From contig RQYD01000029.1 in the NCBI GenBank assembly GCA_003858485.1, positions 1-37,377 of the forward strand: DNA of 37,377 bases, in the 5' to 3' direction. Positions 1 through 7,310 of the stretch are shown in pieces. Both the position numbers and the translations under genes were made by a program. The stretch comes from Clostridiales bacterium COT073_COT-073 (lineage in GTDB: Bacteria; Bacillota; Clostridia; Lachnospirales; Vallitaleaceae). How positions within the stretch are numbered: the first letter of the stretch is position 1; each line of letters starts with the position of its first letter. The notes beneath the pieces were generated by a model. It saw only the letters and a list, made by a program, of their open reading frames with translations, did no database searches and was not told where the DNA came from.

Positions 1-797
1 TATCCACCACTAAACACCTTTTCTCTAATCGTATCTAACCTATTGTTGTCCTTATACCATATTACCCTTACCGATTTATGAGATAATTCCTCGAAGCTAC
101 TTAAATCCTTAGAAATGAGTAATGCACCCAAATTTGTAATTTCATAAGTTCCGGCATCATTTTTTCTTATAAATTTTTCATTGATAAAATCATCCGCTAT
201 CTTATTCTTATTTTCCGGAAGTGCAAAACCCATCTTCTCGTAGTATCCTGTTGAATTCAGTAACATAATAACATCATCAAGTGATACATCTTCTTTTGCA
301 TTTCTGAGTTCATACGGAGTAGAATCAAATGCTCTCCATAAATCTCTTTCTTTTTCAGGATACTCTTTTAAGTTTTTCTTATTGCTTCCAATTCTAATAT
401 ATTCTTCACCACGAAACTTAATCGGCTGCTTTTCCGCAAAAGGAACTTCAAGTAAAGTCAAATTCATTCCCTCTATTTCAACTTCATAGAATTTGAAGTT
501 ACTTCGAGGACTCAACATACGAGATAACCAAGCTTCAAGCTCTTCTGACCCTTTTTTAGCTTTTTTATAGTTAAATGAAGTTCCTACTATTTTGTGAGTT
601 TCATCATCTATTCCCCATAGCATATACGCTTTTGGTCTGCCTAATAAGGTTGCAGAGTTTCCGAGAGCAGAGATATATTCTCCTATCATTTGAGGATCAT
701 CATTATTATGTTTAAATTCAACCCATTCCGTTTCACTTGGCAAAGAAATCAATTCTCTAATTAAGTTTTTAATATAATCTTGATTTTTTATTGCCAT
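1..797 (-). CDS. AlbA_2 (Schlafen-type) domain protein, 3' end cut by window edge
   Basis: Reading the minus strand from an ATG at 797 gives an open frame of about 265 codons that runs off the left edge of the window. A good ribosome-binding site (TAGGAGAG) precedes the ATG. The N-terminal part carries the pattern of the AlbA_2 / divergent AAA_4 family, SETEWVEFKHN followed by IGEYISALGNSATL and YMLWGIDDET, and later FRGEEYIRIGS. These proteins are thought to bind nucleic acid and are common accessory genes, often annotated as putative transcriptional regulators or ATP-binding proteins; a biological role is not established. The region after about residue 180 looks like a winged-helix segment (ITNLGALLIS). 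The gene sits directly downstream of topB and appears to have its own promoter, so it may be cargo of the mobile element. The C-terminus cannot be judged. Confidence 0.75.
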   Translation of the reverse strand, partial: MAIKNQDYIKNLIRELISLPSETEWVEFKHNNDDPQMIGEYISALGNSATLLGRPKAYMLWGIDDETHKIVGTSFNYKKAKKGSEELEAWLSRMLSPRSNFKFYEVEIEGMNLTLLEVPFAEKQPIKFRGEEYIRIGSNKKNLKEYPEKERDLWRAFDSTPYELRNAKEDVSLDDVIMLLNSTGYYEKMGFALPENKNKIADDFINEKFIRKNDAGTYEITNLGALLISKDLSSFEELSHKSVRVIWYKDNNRLDTIREKVFSGG

Positions 798-832
798 TTT
801 CACTCTCCTAATTTCTATTGTAAGTTATTCAA

Positions 833-838
833 ATTATA
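833..838 (-). promoter_or_regulatory. Extended -10 promoter of the AlbA_2-domain gene
   Basis: On the minus strand TGATATAAT (extended -10, TGn plus TATAAT) lies about 35 bases before the ATG at 797. No convincing -35 is present at the right distance. The site lies between the topB stop and the next gene. Confidence 0.5.
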
Positions 839-880
839 TCATTTTTTCAACTTTTTTTCTACTCCAAACTAAATCACGCT

Positions 881-2587
881 TTACTTGCTATATGTTGCAA
901 CCGCCTTATTTATCTCGCTTTCTATTGCCTCTAAAAATTCTTTTTTCGATGATTTCCCCTGAGCAATCTCCGATAGCTGTATTTCCCATTGTGCTGTCAT
1001 TTCTGCCGATTTGAAGTTATCTGCAACAATCCCGATCAGACTTTTCCCTTTCGGTGTTGCAATCAGATTTTTCTTATCTCTTTCGATAAAGCCTTTATAG
1101 AGCAAATTCTCTATGATTCCGGCACGAGTGGCAGGAGTTCCAAGTCCTTTTCGTTCGACTTCCACATCCTTGTCTAAACTGTCATTTCCTGCTATCTCCA
1201 TCGCCTTTAAGAGAGTATCTTCTGTGAAGTGTTTCGGCGGTTGAGTGTACTTTTCCTTGATTTCTTTTTCCTTTATTTCAAGGACATCGCCGACATTTAC
1301 ATCCGGCAAAACAGCTTCTTCTTTCTTCTTGGACTTATATTCTTTCAAATACTTTGTAAATCCTTCCTCTTTCATCACCTTGCCGGTACTTGTAAACTCG
1401 AAGCCATCAAACTCTGCTACAATTTTTGTTGTATTCTCGATTAGCGAATAACCTACACCGGCATGGAGCTTACCCGCAATCAGTCGATATACCTTTGCTT
1501 CACTTTCAGGAAGTTTGGATACATCTTCATTTAGGGAGCTGACTGTCGGTATAATGGCATGATGATCCGTAACCTTGGAAGAATTGAAAATGACCTTAAT
1601 ACGCTCTGTATCAAAATCATTTTTGCCAAGCATATTGTTGACTGTGCTTGTAATCATATCTTCGGTTAAATATCTGCTGTCCGTTCTCGGATAAGTAATC
1701 AGCTTCTTCTCGTAAAGACTTTGAGCATAGTCCAGTGTCTGTTTGGCACTAAATCCAAAAAATTTGTTACACTCTCTTTGAAGGGTTGTAAGGTCAAAGG
1801 GTAGGTCTGGTTTTGTAATCTTTTCTTTTTGAATCACATCCGTAATTTCTATCCTGCCTTCGATTAAGTTTTTAAGCTGCTCTGCAACTTCCAAACTGTC
1901 AATTCGTTCTGTCGATAGTGTAAAATCATTCATAGAAAGCTCTACGATATAATATTTTTCTTTCTTGAAGTTTGCTATCTCATCATCTCTTCCGACAATC
2001 ATGGAAAGGGTAGGGGTTTGCACTCTCCCCACCGAATAATTCTGCTTATACAGACAGGAATAAAGCCTACTGATATTCATTCCGACAAGCCAGTCGGCGA
2101 TTGCTCTTGCTTGAGCCGATTCAAAGAGATTATCATAGTCTTTTCCGTCTTTTAGCTTGTCAAATCCCTCTTTAATTGCACTATCTTCCATGGAGGAAAT
2201 CCACAGGTGTTCCATTTTCTTTTTACAACCTGCCTGATGATAGACAAGTCTGAAAATCGCTTCTCCTTCTCGTCCCGCATCGGCAGCATTGACAACCGTA
2301 TCCACCGCTTTATCATTCATCAGTTTTTTTAGGATTGCAAACTGCTTTTTGGTTGCCTTGGATACTTCATATTTATATTTTCTTGGGATAATCGGCAAAT
2401 CATCCATATTCCACTTGGCATATTTTTCATCGTAAGCGTCGGGATTTGCCATTTGAATTAAATGCCCGACACACCAAGACACCTTATATCCGTTCCCCTC
2501 ATAATATCCGTCTTTTTTTGAATTTGCTCCAATCACTTTAGCTATGGATATGGCTACACTCGGTTTTTCTGCTATCACTAACTTCAT
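881..2587 (-). CDS. topB: DNA topoisomerase III of a conjugative element (TopB-like), short form
   Basis: Type IA topoisomerase of 568 residues, which relaxes or decatenates DNA by a transient 5'-phosphotyrosine bond. The TOPRIM domain is at the N-terminus (MKLVIAEKPS, with Glu7, and AADAGREGE at about 101-109). The catalytic motif ITYPRTDS places the nucleophile at Tyr299. VGRVQTPTL (about 187-194) is also family-typical. I start at 2587 because CAAGGAGG lies just before that ATG; the frame extends upstream to 2722 but that part overlaps the preceding gene and has no family similarity. The protein ends at about residue 568 without the Cys-rich zinc-ribbon tail carried by many element-borne TopB proteins, which could mean truncation. 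Such topB genes normally lie near the DUF4366/CD1107 gene in Tn1549/CTn-type elements, as here. Confidence 0.92.
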   Translation of the reverse strand: MKLVIAEKPSVAISIAKVIGANSKKDGYYEGNGYKVSWCVGHLIQMANPDAYDEKYAKWNMDDLPIIPRKYKYEVSKATKKQFAILKKLMNDKAVDTVVNAADAGREGEAIFRLVYHQAGCKKKMEHLWISSMEDSAIKEGFDKLKDGKDYDNLFESAQARAIADWLVGMNISRLYSCLYKQNYSVGRVQTPTLSMIVGRDDEIANFKKEKYYIVELSMNDFTLSTERIDSLEVAEQLKNLIEGRIEITDVIQKEKITKPDLPFDLTTLQRECNKFFGFSAKQTLDYAQSLYEKKLITYPRTDSRYLTEDMITSTVNNMLGKNDFDTERIKVIFNSSKVTDHHAIIPTVSSLNEDVSKLPESEAKVYRLIAGKLHAGVGYSLIENTTKIVAEFDGFEFTSTGKVMKEEGFTKYLKEYKSKKKEEAVLPDVNVGDVLEIKEKEIKEKYTQPPKHFTEDTLLKAMEIAGNDSLDKDVEVERKGLGTPATRAGIIENLLYKGFIERDKKNLIATPKGKSLIGIVADNFKSAEMTAQWEIQLSEIAQGKSSKKEFLEAIESEINKAVATYSK

Positions 2588-2687
2588 TTTTCGCTTTTCC
2601 TCCTTGTTCTTGATGAAATAGGGCGAAAGATTTTCCCTCCTTCGCCCTGTATTTTGCACCAAATATAAACTGTTTTTCGTTGAAAGA

Positions 2688-3533
2688 TTACTCCTCATCT
2701 TCGTCGCTGTCCTCTGTTTCATCTTCTATTTCTCGGTGTCCTGTTTCTTCACTTTCATTTTCTTCACTGCCTTCCGCTTCAGAGAAAAAATCATCGTCTT
2801 CCTCCTCAAAGGCTTCCAGTTCCTGATCTTCTTTCTTTTTGACGACCTTAAAATAATATCCTATCCCTAATGCTCCGCCTACTACCAGAAAAAGGATAAG
2901 ATATGTCCCTAAATCACTTTTCTTCTCCTCTTTCTTTTCAGGTTTCACTTCTTCCTTCATCGGCACAGGTTCTTTTTCCGCTTCTTTCGATTTTTCCTTG
3001 GTTTCCACCATATTGAGTAGATCATCTTCTGAAACTTCCGTAAGGAGCATTACATTTTCCCCCTGTTCATCATGATTGATAATGAGGTGAAAAGTCTTTC
3101 CGTTCTTGGTCTGAAAAGTAATGAACTGTCTGGCATCCGCAGAATACTTGTCCTTTTCTTCTCCATCGCTCTCTCCATGATGAATTGGATACTCCTGATT
3201 GGCATTGTTTACATTCTCCGTAACACTTGCCCTTGCTTTGGTAGACTTGGTCGGAATCCCTTTATTGGTATTGGGTATTTCTCCGTTTGAAGCCATTTTT
3301 TGCTTTAAATTCTCCGGCTCTTTTGCAGTCAGCTTGTTAGGATAACGCACTTCTTTTTCCTTTTCTTCTTTCACAAGGGTAAGAATCGGTTTTTTCGGCT
3401 CTTCTTTTGCTGCTTCTTTTTCATCAATCTGTGCATAGGCTACCGATGGGTAAGCTGCCATAATGACCATAACAGTAAGAAGTAACGCTGTCATCAACCT
3501 TGTAAATACCTTATTTTTCACTTTGTTCTTCAT
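2688..3533 (-). CDS. DUF4366 (CD1107-like) mobile-element surface protein
   Basis: 281 residues. A signal peptide (TALLLTVMVIMAAYPSVAYA, cleavage near residue 34) is followed by a Lys/Glu-rich extracellular region. The DUF4366-like core (ARQFITFQTKNGKTFHLIIN, about 137-156) comes next, then a Lys/Glu-rich linker, one transmembrane helix (LGTYLILFLVVGGALGIGYYF, about 208-228) and a very acidic cytoplasmic tail. This is the layout of the CD1107-family protein conserved in Tn1549-like and CTn-type conjugative elements, beside the NlpC/P60 hydrolase and topB. Its exact function is unknown; a role in the conjugation channel at the cell wall is inferred from context. The start is supported by CGAGGAG about 8 bases upstream. 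The NlpC/P60 gene expected immediately upstream is absent. Confidence 0.85.
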   Translation of the reverse strand: MKNKVKNKVFTRLMTALLLTVMVIMAAYPSVAYAQIDEKEAAKEEPKKPILTLVKEEKEKEVRYPNKLTAKEPENLKQKMASNGEIPNTNKGIPTKSTKARASVTENVNNANQEYPIHHGESDGEEKDKYSADARQFITFQTKNGKTFHLIINHDEQGENVMLLTEVSEDDLLNMVETKEKSKEAEKEPVPMKEEVKPEKKEEKKSDLGTYLILFLVVGGALGIGYYFKVVKKKEDQELEAFEEEDDDFFSEAEGSEENESEETGHREIEDETEDSDEDEE

Positions 3534-3550
3534 GATTTTTCTCCTCGTAT

Positions 3551-3597
3551 AATAAGTTTGTAAGCAAGAAAATTGCTTATGAACTTATTCTTTTTTT
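3551..3597 (+). terminator. Strong hairpin with T-run facing the plus strand
   Basis: A 17-bp stem (arms 3551-3567 and 3573-3589, with two adjacent G-U pairs if read as RNA) and a 5-base loop are followed by C and seven T. It reads as an intrinsic terminator for plus-strand transcription, although no plus-strand gene lies upstream. On the minus strand the same hairpin sits just before the ribosome-binding site of the DUF4366 gene. Confidence 0.6.
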
Positions 3598-3602
3598 GCA
3601 GG

Positions 3603-3740
3603 TAAATGGTATGGATTTCTAAAAGGAACTCTCCTCATCCATAGTCCCATCTACCGTCAATAGTTACGTTTTCTTAATTCGTATAAATGGTAGGCACTTC
3701 TAAGAGGAACTCCCCTCATCCTGTTTCCCATCTATACACG
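3603..3740. repeat. Two imperfect direct repeats, 81 bp apart, upstream of the IS110 remnant
   Basis: Units of about 55 bp begin at 3603 and 3684 with TAAATGGTA. They share TTCTAARAGGAACTCYCCTC followed by ATCC and CCCATCTA. The first copy can form a stem (TATGGAT with ATCCATA) around a small inner hairpin (AGGA / TCCT). No reading frame is evident. They may belong to the structured non-coding end of the IS110-type element. Confidence 0.6.
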
Positions 3741-4037
3741 GATATCTCTATATCCATTTCGGTTACTCCTGTGGTATGATATCAGATAGAGTCTGATGTC
3801 CAAAGGCACTGCTTTTTCTCCTTTCAGCCGGATTCATCCGTGACTGCTCAGAAAGCATTCAGCCTGGCACATATGGCACATTCCGCTAACCCAGAATTTT
3901 CATCTCCAGTCGTAGCCCCAGCAAGAAAGGCTGATCGGGTGCATGCTCATTGCGCGAGGCTTCGGTCACCAGATGTTGCCCAGGATAACCCTTTTCCTTT
4001 AGACTCCACAAATCTCAATCCGAAGGGAGGTGATATC

Positions 4038-4178
4038 ATGTTAAAAATTAACTATATGTCCACTTTGTTTGTAGGTATTGATGTAAGCTCAAAGTCCAAT
4101 GCGGTTTATGCCATGGATTTTGAAGAAAATACGTACATCTCTTCCTCCTTTTTAAATTTGCAAAGAAAAAGACGATAG
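4038..4178 (+). pseudogene. IS110-family transposase, N-terminal fragment only
   Basis: An ATG at 4038 with GAAGGGAGGTGATATC in front opens a 46-codon frame. Its start, FVGIDVSSKSNAVYAMDFEE, is the hallmark N-terminus of IS110-family DEDD (RuvC-like) transposases, including the first catalytic Asp. Full-length enzymes have roughly 350-450 residues. Here homology ends after SSSFLN and the frame stops at the terminator hairpin shared with the oppositely oriented downstream gene. The element is therefore 3'-truncated and cannot make an active transposase. The frame is open upstream to 3840, but that part has no family character and probably is the non-coding left end. It lies between the CD1845-like and DUF4366 genes of the conjugative element, where the mating-pore genes are missing, so it may mark a deletion junction. 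Confidence 0.8.
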
Positions 4179-4194
4179 TTTTCTCGCTATCGCC
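4166..4194 (-). terminator. Intrinsic terminator of the CD1845-like gene
   Basis: On the minus strand GGCGATAG pairs with CTATCGTC (8 bp with one G-U) and is followed by five T. It lies just past the stop of the gene at 4221-4505 and covers the end of the IS110 fragment. Confidence 0.75.
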
Positions 4195-4220
4195 TTTGGT
4201 AACCATTTTTATGAAATTTT

Positions 4221-4505
4221 TTATATTGATTTTATGATTTCATTGATTCCTTGTAGGAACGCTATGATTGCAGCTCCAATCATCGGTATTCCGTAAGGAC
4301 TTACTAAAAATCCGATAATGAGTGCTTCTATTGCTGCTCTTGTGTTGTGTAGCATAAAGAACGAGCCTATCGCCACAAATACACACATCAGCATGAGCAA
4401 GTACAGTATCGCAGTCCCTATACTCAGCAAGAATGTCAGAAATGCAGTGAGGATACTTAACGATAGACTGATTGGAAACAAAATTATTTTAATGATCCAT
4501 CTCAT
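4221..4505 (-). CDS. CD1845-family small membrane protein of a conjugative element
   Basis: 94 residues, almost entirely hydrophobic. There are about three transmembrane segments (residues 3-24, 26-49 and 57-84) and the family-like pattern IIGFLVSPYGIPMIGAAIIAFL. It resembles the CD1845-type proteins that lie between the VirD4/TraG coupling-protein gene and the TrbL-like genes in CTn and Tn1549-type elements. The function is unknown; a membrane accessory of the transfer apparatus is likely. In this window no VirD4, TrbL, PrgI or VirB4 gene adjoins it, so it is probably an orphan of a decayed element. The start at 4505 immediately follows the stop of a 21-codon frame (4506-4571). Confidence 0.7.
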   Translation of the reverse strand: MRWIIKIILFPISLSLSILTAFLTFLLSIGTAILYLLMLMCVFVAIGSFFMLHNTRAAIEALIIGFLVSPYGIPMIGAAIIAFLQGINEIIKSI

Positions 4506-4571
4506 TTAATTCTCACCTTCTTTACTGTCGGAAGGGCTGATATATCGGCTTGAAATATTTTTACATCCCAT
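4506..4571 (-). CDS. Possible 21-codon leader or remnant peptide
   Basis: On the minus strand AAAAGGAGGCTTTT precedes an ATG at 4571. The frame encodes 21 residues starting MGCKNISSRY and ends with TAA directly before the ATG of the CD1845-like gene (TAAATG). The strong ribosome-binding site and tight spacing suggest it is translated and coupled to the next gene. It may be a true leader peptide or the fused end of a deleted neighbour. I do not recognise it. Confidence 0.4.
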   Translation of the reverse strand: MGCKNISSRYISPSDSKEGEN

Positions 4572-4810
4572 AAAAGCCTCCTTTTAGACCTGATTATTTG
4601 ATTTTCACGATTTTTAAAATAAGGATACAGTGCTGAAAGCTCCTATTTATCTGGCTTTTCTCTCTGTATCCCTATTATATCTCAAGCCCACCTGGTATGT
4701 GTTAAACTATTTTTGTCCCTTTGGACACCTCCTTTTGATATTTTGTTGCGGTTTGCAGATCTGCATTCATGATATCACTGGCGTTTTTGCCTTGAAGCTA
4801 AATTATTTAC

Positions 4811-4833
4811 CCTCGGCACAGCCGGGGTTTTTT
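4811..4833 (+). terminator. Hairpin with T6, plus-strand terminator
   Basis: CCTCGGC pairs with GCCGGGG (7 bp, one G-U) across a 3-base loop and is followed by six T. No real plus-strand gene precedes it. It may insulate the element from the chromosome. Confidence 0.65.
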
Positions 4834-4852
4834 GCTGCTAAAGTATACAAAG

Positions 4853-4879
4853 AAAAAGAAGCCTATATTACAAGGCTTC
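4853..4879 (-). terminator. Terminator downstream of rsmA
   Basis: On the minus strand GAAGCCT pairs with AGGCTTC (7 bp, 8-base loop) and is followed by TTTTT. It lies about 125 bp past the rsmA stop, facing that operon. Confidence 0.65.
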
Positions 4880-5005
4880 CAAAGATTATATTTATCAAAA
4901 TAAAAGGGGGGATAATTTTTACAAAATTATAATACCAAGAAGATGTTTCAAAACAATATCTAAGTTGTTAAATTTCTGTGAAATATAAATTCGGTTAGCT
5001 GACAT

Positions 5006-5896
5006 CTAGTTTTTAGCCAATAATTTGCTTAATTGAATAAAATCCTCCAAACTTAATCTTTCTCCCCGAATATTTTCCGGTAAATCAATTGTTCCCAGGG
5101 CTTGCCGAATTTGCTCTTTATCGGCGATTCCTTTATTAGCCAAGGCATTGAGCAAAGTTTTGCGTCTTTGTTCAAAAGCTGCGCCTATTACCTGAAACAA
5201 CCATTTTTCCTGTTTTTCTGATAAATTAAAATTGGAGTTTACGGCTTCCGGCAAAACGGCCATCTTTGATTGTTGTCGGGAGGACTGCTTCAACTGTAGA
5301 TGAATGACTGCGGACATTACTTTCGGCGGCGGCAGAAAAATATGAGGCGGAACCGTCATCACAATTTTCGCTTTAGCATAATAAGCAATAGCCAAAGTCA
5401 GTGCCCCATAATCTTTGCCTCCCGGTTGTGCCTGCATCCGGTCAGCCACTTCTTTTTGAACCATAATAGTAATGCTTTGCAGCGGCAGCTTTTCTTCCAG
5501 TAATTTCATGATAATCGGAGTAGTAATATAATACGGCAAATTAGCGACTACTTTCATGTTTTCAGCGGGATATTTCTGTTCCAGGTACTTTTTTAAATCC
5601 CATTTCAAGATATCAGCAAAAATCAATTCCACATTTTTATAGTCTTGCAAGGTTTCTTCCAGCACCGGCTGCAAAGTGCTGTCAATTTCAATGGCTGTGA
5701 CCGATTTGGCGGCTATTGCCAGCTTAGCTGTTAACGCCCCCGCTCCCGGACCGATTTCAATGACCCGGTCATCCGGCTGAATTTGCGCTTGATTAACGAT
5801 TTCCATTAACACTGTATCATTGGTAATAAAGTTTTGTCCAAATTTTTTCTTTAAAACAAAACCATGCTCCTGTAATATTTTTTTTGCATCTTTCAT
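5006..5896 (-). CDS. rsmA: 16S rRNA dimethyladenosine transferase RsmA (KsgA)
   Basis: 296 residues, normal length. It transfers four methyl groups from S-adenosylmethionine to two adjacent adenines in the 3'-terminal helix of 16S rRNA during late 30S assembly. The sequence shows FGQNFI near the N-terminus (19-24), the SAM-binding motif EIGPGAGALT (about 47-56) and the catalytic NLPYYIT motif (about 120-126), with a helical C-terminal domain. It is the last gene of a minus-strand run, 16 bp after the HAD phosphatase gene, and is followed by a terminator at 4853-4879. The ribosome-binding site (AAGAAAGATGAG) is weak, consistent with translation coupled to the upstream gene. Confidence 0.97.
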   Translation of the reverse strand: MKDAKKILQEHGFVLKKKFGQNFITNDTVLMEIVNQAQIQPDDRVIEIGPGAGALTAKLAIAAKSVTAIEIDSTLQPVLEETLQDYKNVELIFADILKWDLKKYLEQKYPAENMKVVANLPYYITTPIIMKLLEEKLPLQSITIMVQKEVADRMQAQPGGKDYGALTLAIAYYAKAKIVMTVPPHIFLPPPKVMSAVIHLQLKQSSRQQSKMAVLPEAVNSNFNLSEKQEKWLFQVIGAAFEQRRKTLLNALANKGIADKEQIRQALGTIDLPENIRGERLSLEDFIQLSKLLAKN

Positions 5897-5912
5897 CTTA
5901 TGCTCATCTTTC

Positions 5913-6713
5913 TTAACTGCCCAATATATACTTTTCCACGATCTCAGCTACGCCACCTTCATTATTCGTGTTTTCAGTCACCACATCAGCTATTTTTTGA
6001 ACCTGCCAATTGGCATTTTTCATAGCCACTCCCAAACCGGCATATTCAATCATATAACTATCATTAAAGCTGTCCCCTATACAAATCACCTGCTCAGCCG
6101 GAATAGATAAATATTCAGCCAGAAATTTTACAGCCAAACCTTTATTTGATGTTTTATAAAGTACTTCCAAATATTCCGGTTTTGAATAAAAGTAATGATA
6201 TTCCTCTCCGAACGTTTGTTCTAATTCTGCCTTTAAATTTTCTAATTTAACCTTATCTTCTGAATTAAATAAGACTTTAATGGAATATTGTAAATTCATT
6301 AAATCATCAATCCGGCGGCTGCCAATTCCGGTGTTTTTTTCATATTTTGTAATTCGATCATCATCTGTATCTACCACCAAACCATCCGAGTAGCATTGAA
6401 CAATCAGTTCATGCTTTCTGCCTAACTCGATCATTTTCTTTAATGATTTTTCCGTAATTTTATCCTGCCATAAGATTTCTCCACTAACTGTTTGAACCAT
6501 TGCTCCATTATAGGAAATATAGTAATCGTTTTCTTCCAAAAACGGCAGTTCTTTCATGATCCTAAGCATGGAAGCGCTTTCCCGACCGGAACAAAGTACA
6601 ACCTGTACTCCTTTTTCCTTAGCTAAGCGCAAAGTTCTTACATTTTCCGGATGAATCGATAAATCATCTGCTAACAAAGTGTCATCCAAATCAATTGCAA
6701 TTAAGCGATACAT
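5913..6713 (-). CDS. Cof-type HAD-IIB phosphatase
   Basis: 266 residues. A haloacid-dehalogenase-superfamily hydrolase of the Cof/YwpJ type, cytosolic, probably acting on sugar phosphates or related phosphomonoesters. Motif I is DLDDT (residues 8-12, nucleophile Asp8), motif II is in LCSGRES (about 40-46), and motif IV is GDSFND with a following acidic/Asn run (about 217-222). The IIB cap domain lies between. Family length is typical (about 260-280). AGAAAGGAATAATT precedes the ATG. It lies between DUF4446 and rsmA, transcribed in the same direction. The natural substrate cannot be read from sequence. Confidence 0.93.
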   Translation of the reverse strand: MYRLIAIDLDDTLLADDLSIHPENVRTLRLAKEKGVQVVLCSGRESASMLRIMKELPFLEENDYYISYNGAMVQTVSGEILWQDKITEKSLKKMIELGRKHELIVQCYSDGLVVDTDDDRITKYEKNTGIGSRRIDDLMNLQYSIKVLFNSEDKVKLENLKAELEQTFGEEYHYFYSKPEYLEVLYKTSNKGLAVKFLAEYLSIPAEQVICIGDSFNDSYMIEYAGLGVAMKNANWQVQKIADVVTENTNNEGGVAEIVEKYILGS

Positions 6714-6790
6714 AATTATTCCTTTCTGTTTCTATTTGTTCTTTATCGACGATCAACTTTGACCATCATGCCGGTACCGGCTATTTGCTT

Positions 6791-7309
6791 TTACCGGGTA
6801 CTCAGTCTTTCTCTTTCTTCCATGGCTCGTTCTAAAATCTGCTCTTCTTCTTTGGATAGTACCTGATTGACCCGGCCTTTGACGACTTCTTTGGCATAAG
6901 AAAAGGAAAAGTCAGTGCTATGAATGCTATTGATTACTACTCCGCTGTTTTCCTCATTCAGCAGGGCCAGTGCGTAAGATACATTTCCACCTTGTGTTTC
7001 AAAGGCATTGTATTTCATCAGTTTCACTTTTTTCAGTGCCTTTTTCTCTTTCGCCATTACTCGCAACAATTTACGTTTTTCTTCATTTAATTCTGTTTTT
7101 ACCTTTTCCAATTCCTGCTGCAATTCTGTCAGCTTATTTTCTAAGGTATCATTTAGTGAACCACTTTCATATGCTTTTATTTTCTTTTTTAAGTTTTTCT
7201 GTTCTTTGATTTGTAACAACGTTACAATCAGAAGTAACACGCAGCCAACACTACAGGCTAACAACAAAAGATATTGATTGGCTTCTATCCATGGCCATAT
7301 TTTTTCCAT
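6791..7309 (-). CDS. DUF4446 family membrane protein next to parB
   Basis: 172 residues. One N-terminal transmembrane helix (about 13-34) is followed by a long Lys/Glu-rich coiled coil (about 35-100). A conserved C-terminal domain starts near KYNAFETQGGNVSYALALLN and includes SIHSTDFSFSYAKEV. This matches DUF4446, a family found immediately downstream of parB in many clostridia; its function is unknown. The start codon lies 1 bp past the parB stop, so translation is probably coupled. The location suggests a link with chromosome segregation or the origin region at the membrane, but this is inference from context. Confidence 0.88.
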   Translation of the reverse strand: MEKIWPWIEANQYLLLLACSVGCVLLLIVTLLQIKEQKNLKKKIKAYESGSLNDTLENKLTELQQELEKVKTELNEEKRKLLRVMAKEKKALKKVKLMKYNAFETQGGNVSYALALLNEENSGVVINSIHSTDFSFSYAKEVVKGRVNQVLSKEEEQILERAMEERERLSTR

Positions 7310-7310
7310 T

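Larger units (their letters stand above)
3541..4037. other. Gene-free segment: hairpin, repeats and GC-richer IS110 5' flank
   Basis: No credible gene. It contains the hairpin at 3551-3597, the direct repeats at 3603-3740 and a possible extended -10 (TGGTATGAT, 3773-3780). A 9-bp stem-loop follows (GATATCAGA / TCTGATGTC, 3778-3800), then about 230 bp that look clearly richer in G+C than the surroundings and lead to the IS110 start codon. IS110-family elements carry a structured non-coding end that encodes the guide (bridge) RNA, so this is the expected place for one; that assignment is inference. Confidence 0.45.
4572..5005. other. Gene-free junction between element remnant and rsmA
   Basis: No convincing gene. 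Reading on the minus strand, it holds a TATAAT (4674-4679) followed by a long nested inverted repeat (GGATACAG 4623-4630 with CTGTATCC 4664-4671, inner AAAGC / GCTTT). That could form in the leader of the CD1845-like mRNA. Two back-to-back terminator hairpins (4811-4833 and 4853-4879) follow. The boundary between mobile DNA and chromosome is probably near 4835-4855. I could not identify an att repeat. The last 120 bp before the rsmA stop are AT-rich with no visible feature. Confidence 0.5.

Noticed and set aside
3840-4037. N-terminal extension of the IS110 frame (66 codons)
   Set aside because: No transposase similarity. The true start has its own strong ribosome-binding site at 4038, and the region is the expected non-coding end.
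4630-4932. 100-codon plus-strand frame
   Set aside because: It runs through two terminator hairpins, has no good ribosome-binding site and no family pattern.
6770-6781. Perfect 12-bp palindrome GCCGGTACCGGC between the HAD and DUF4446 genes
   Set aside because: Single occurrence, no T-run and no repeat elsewhere in the window; no function can be supported.
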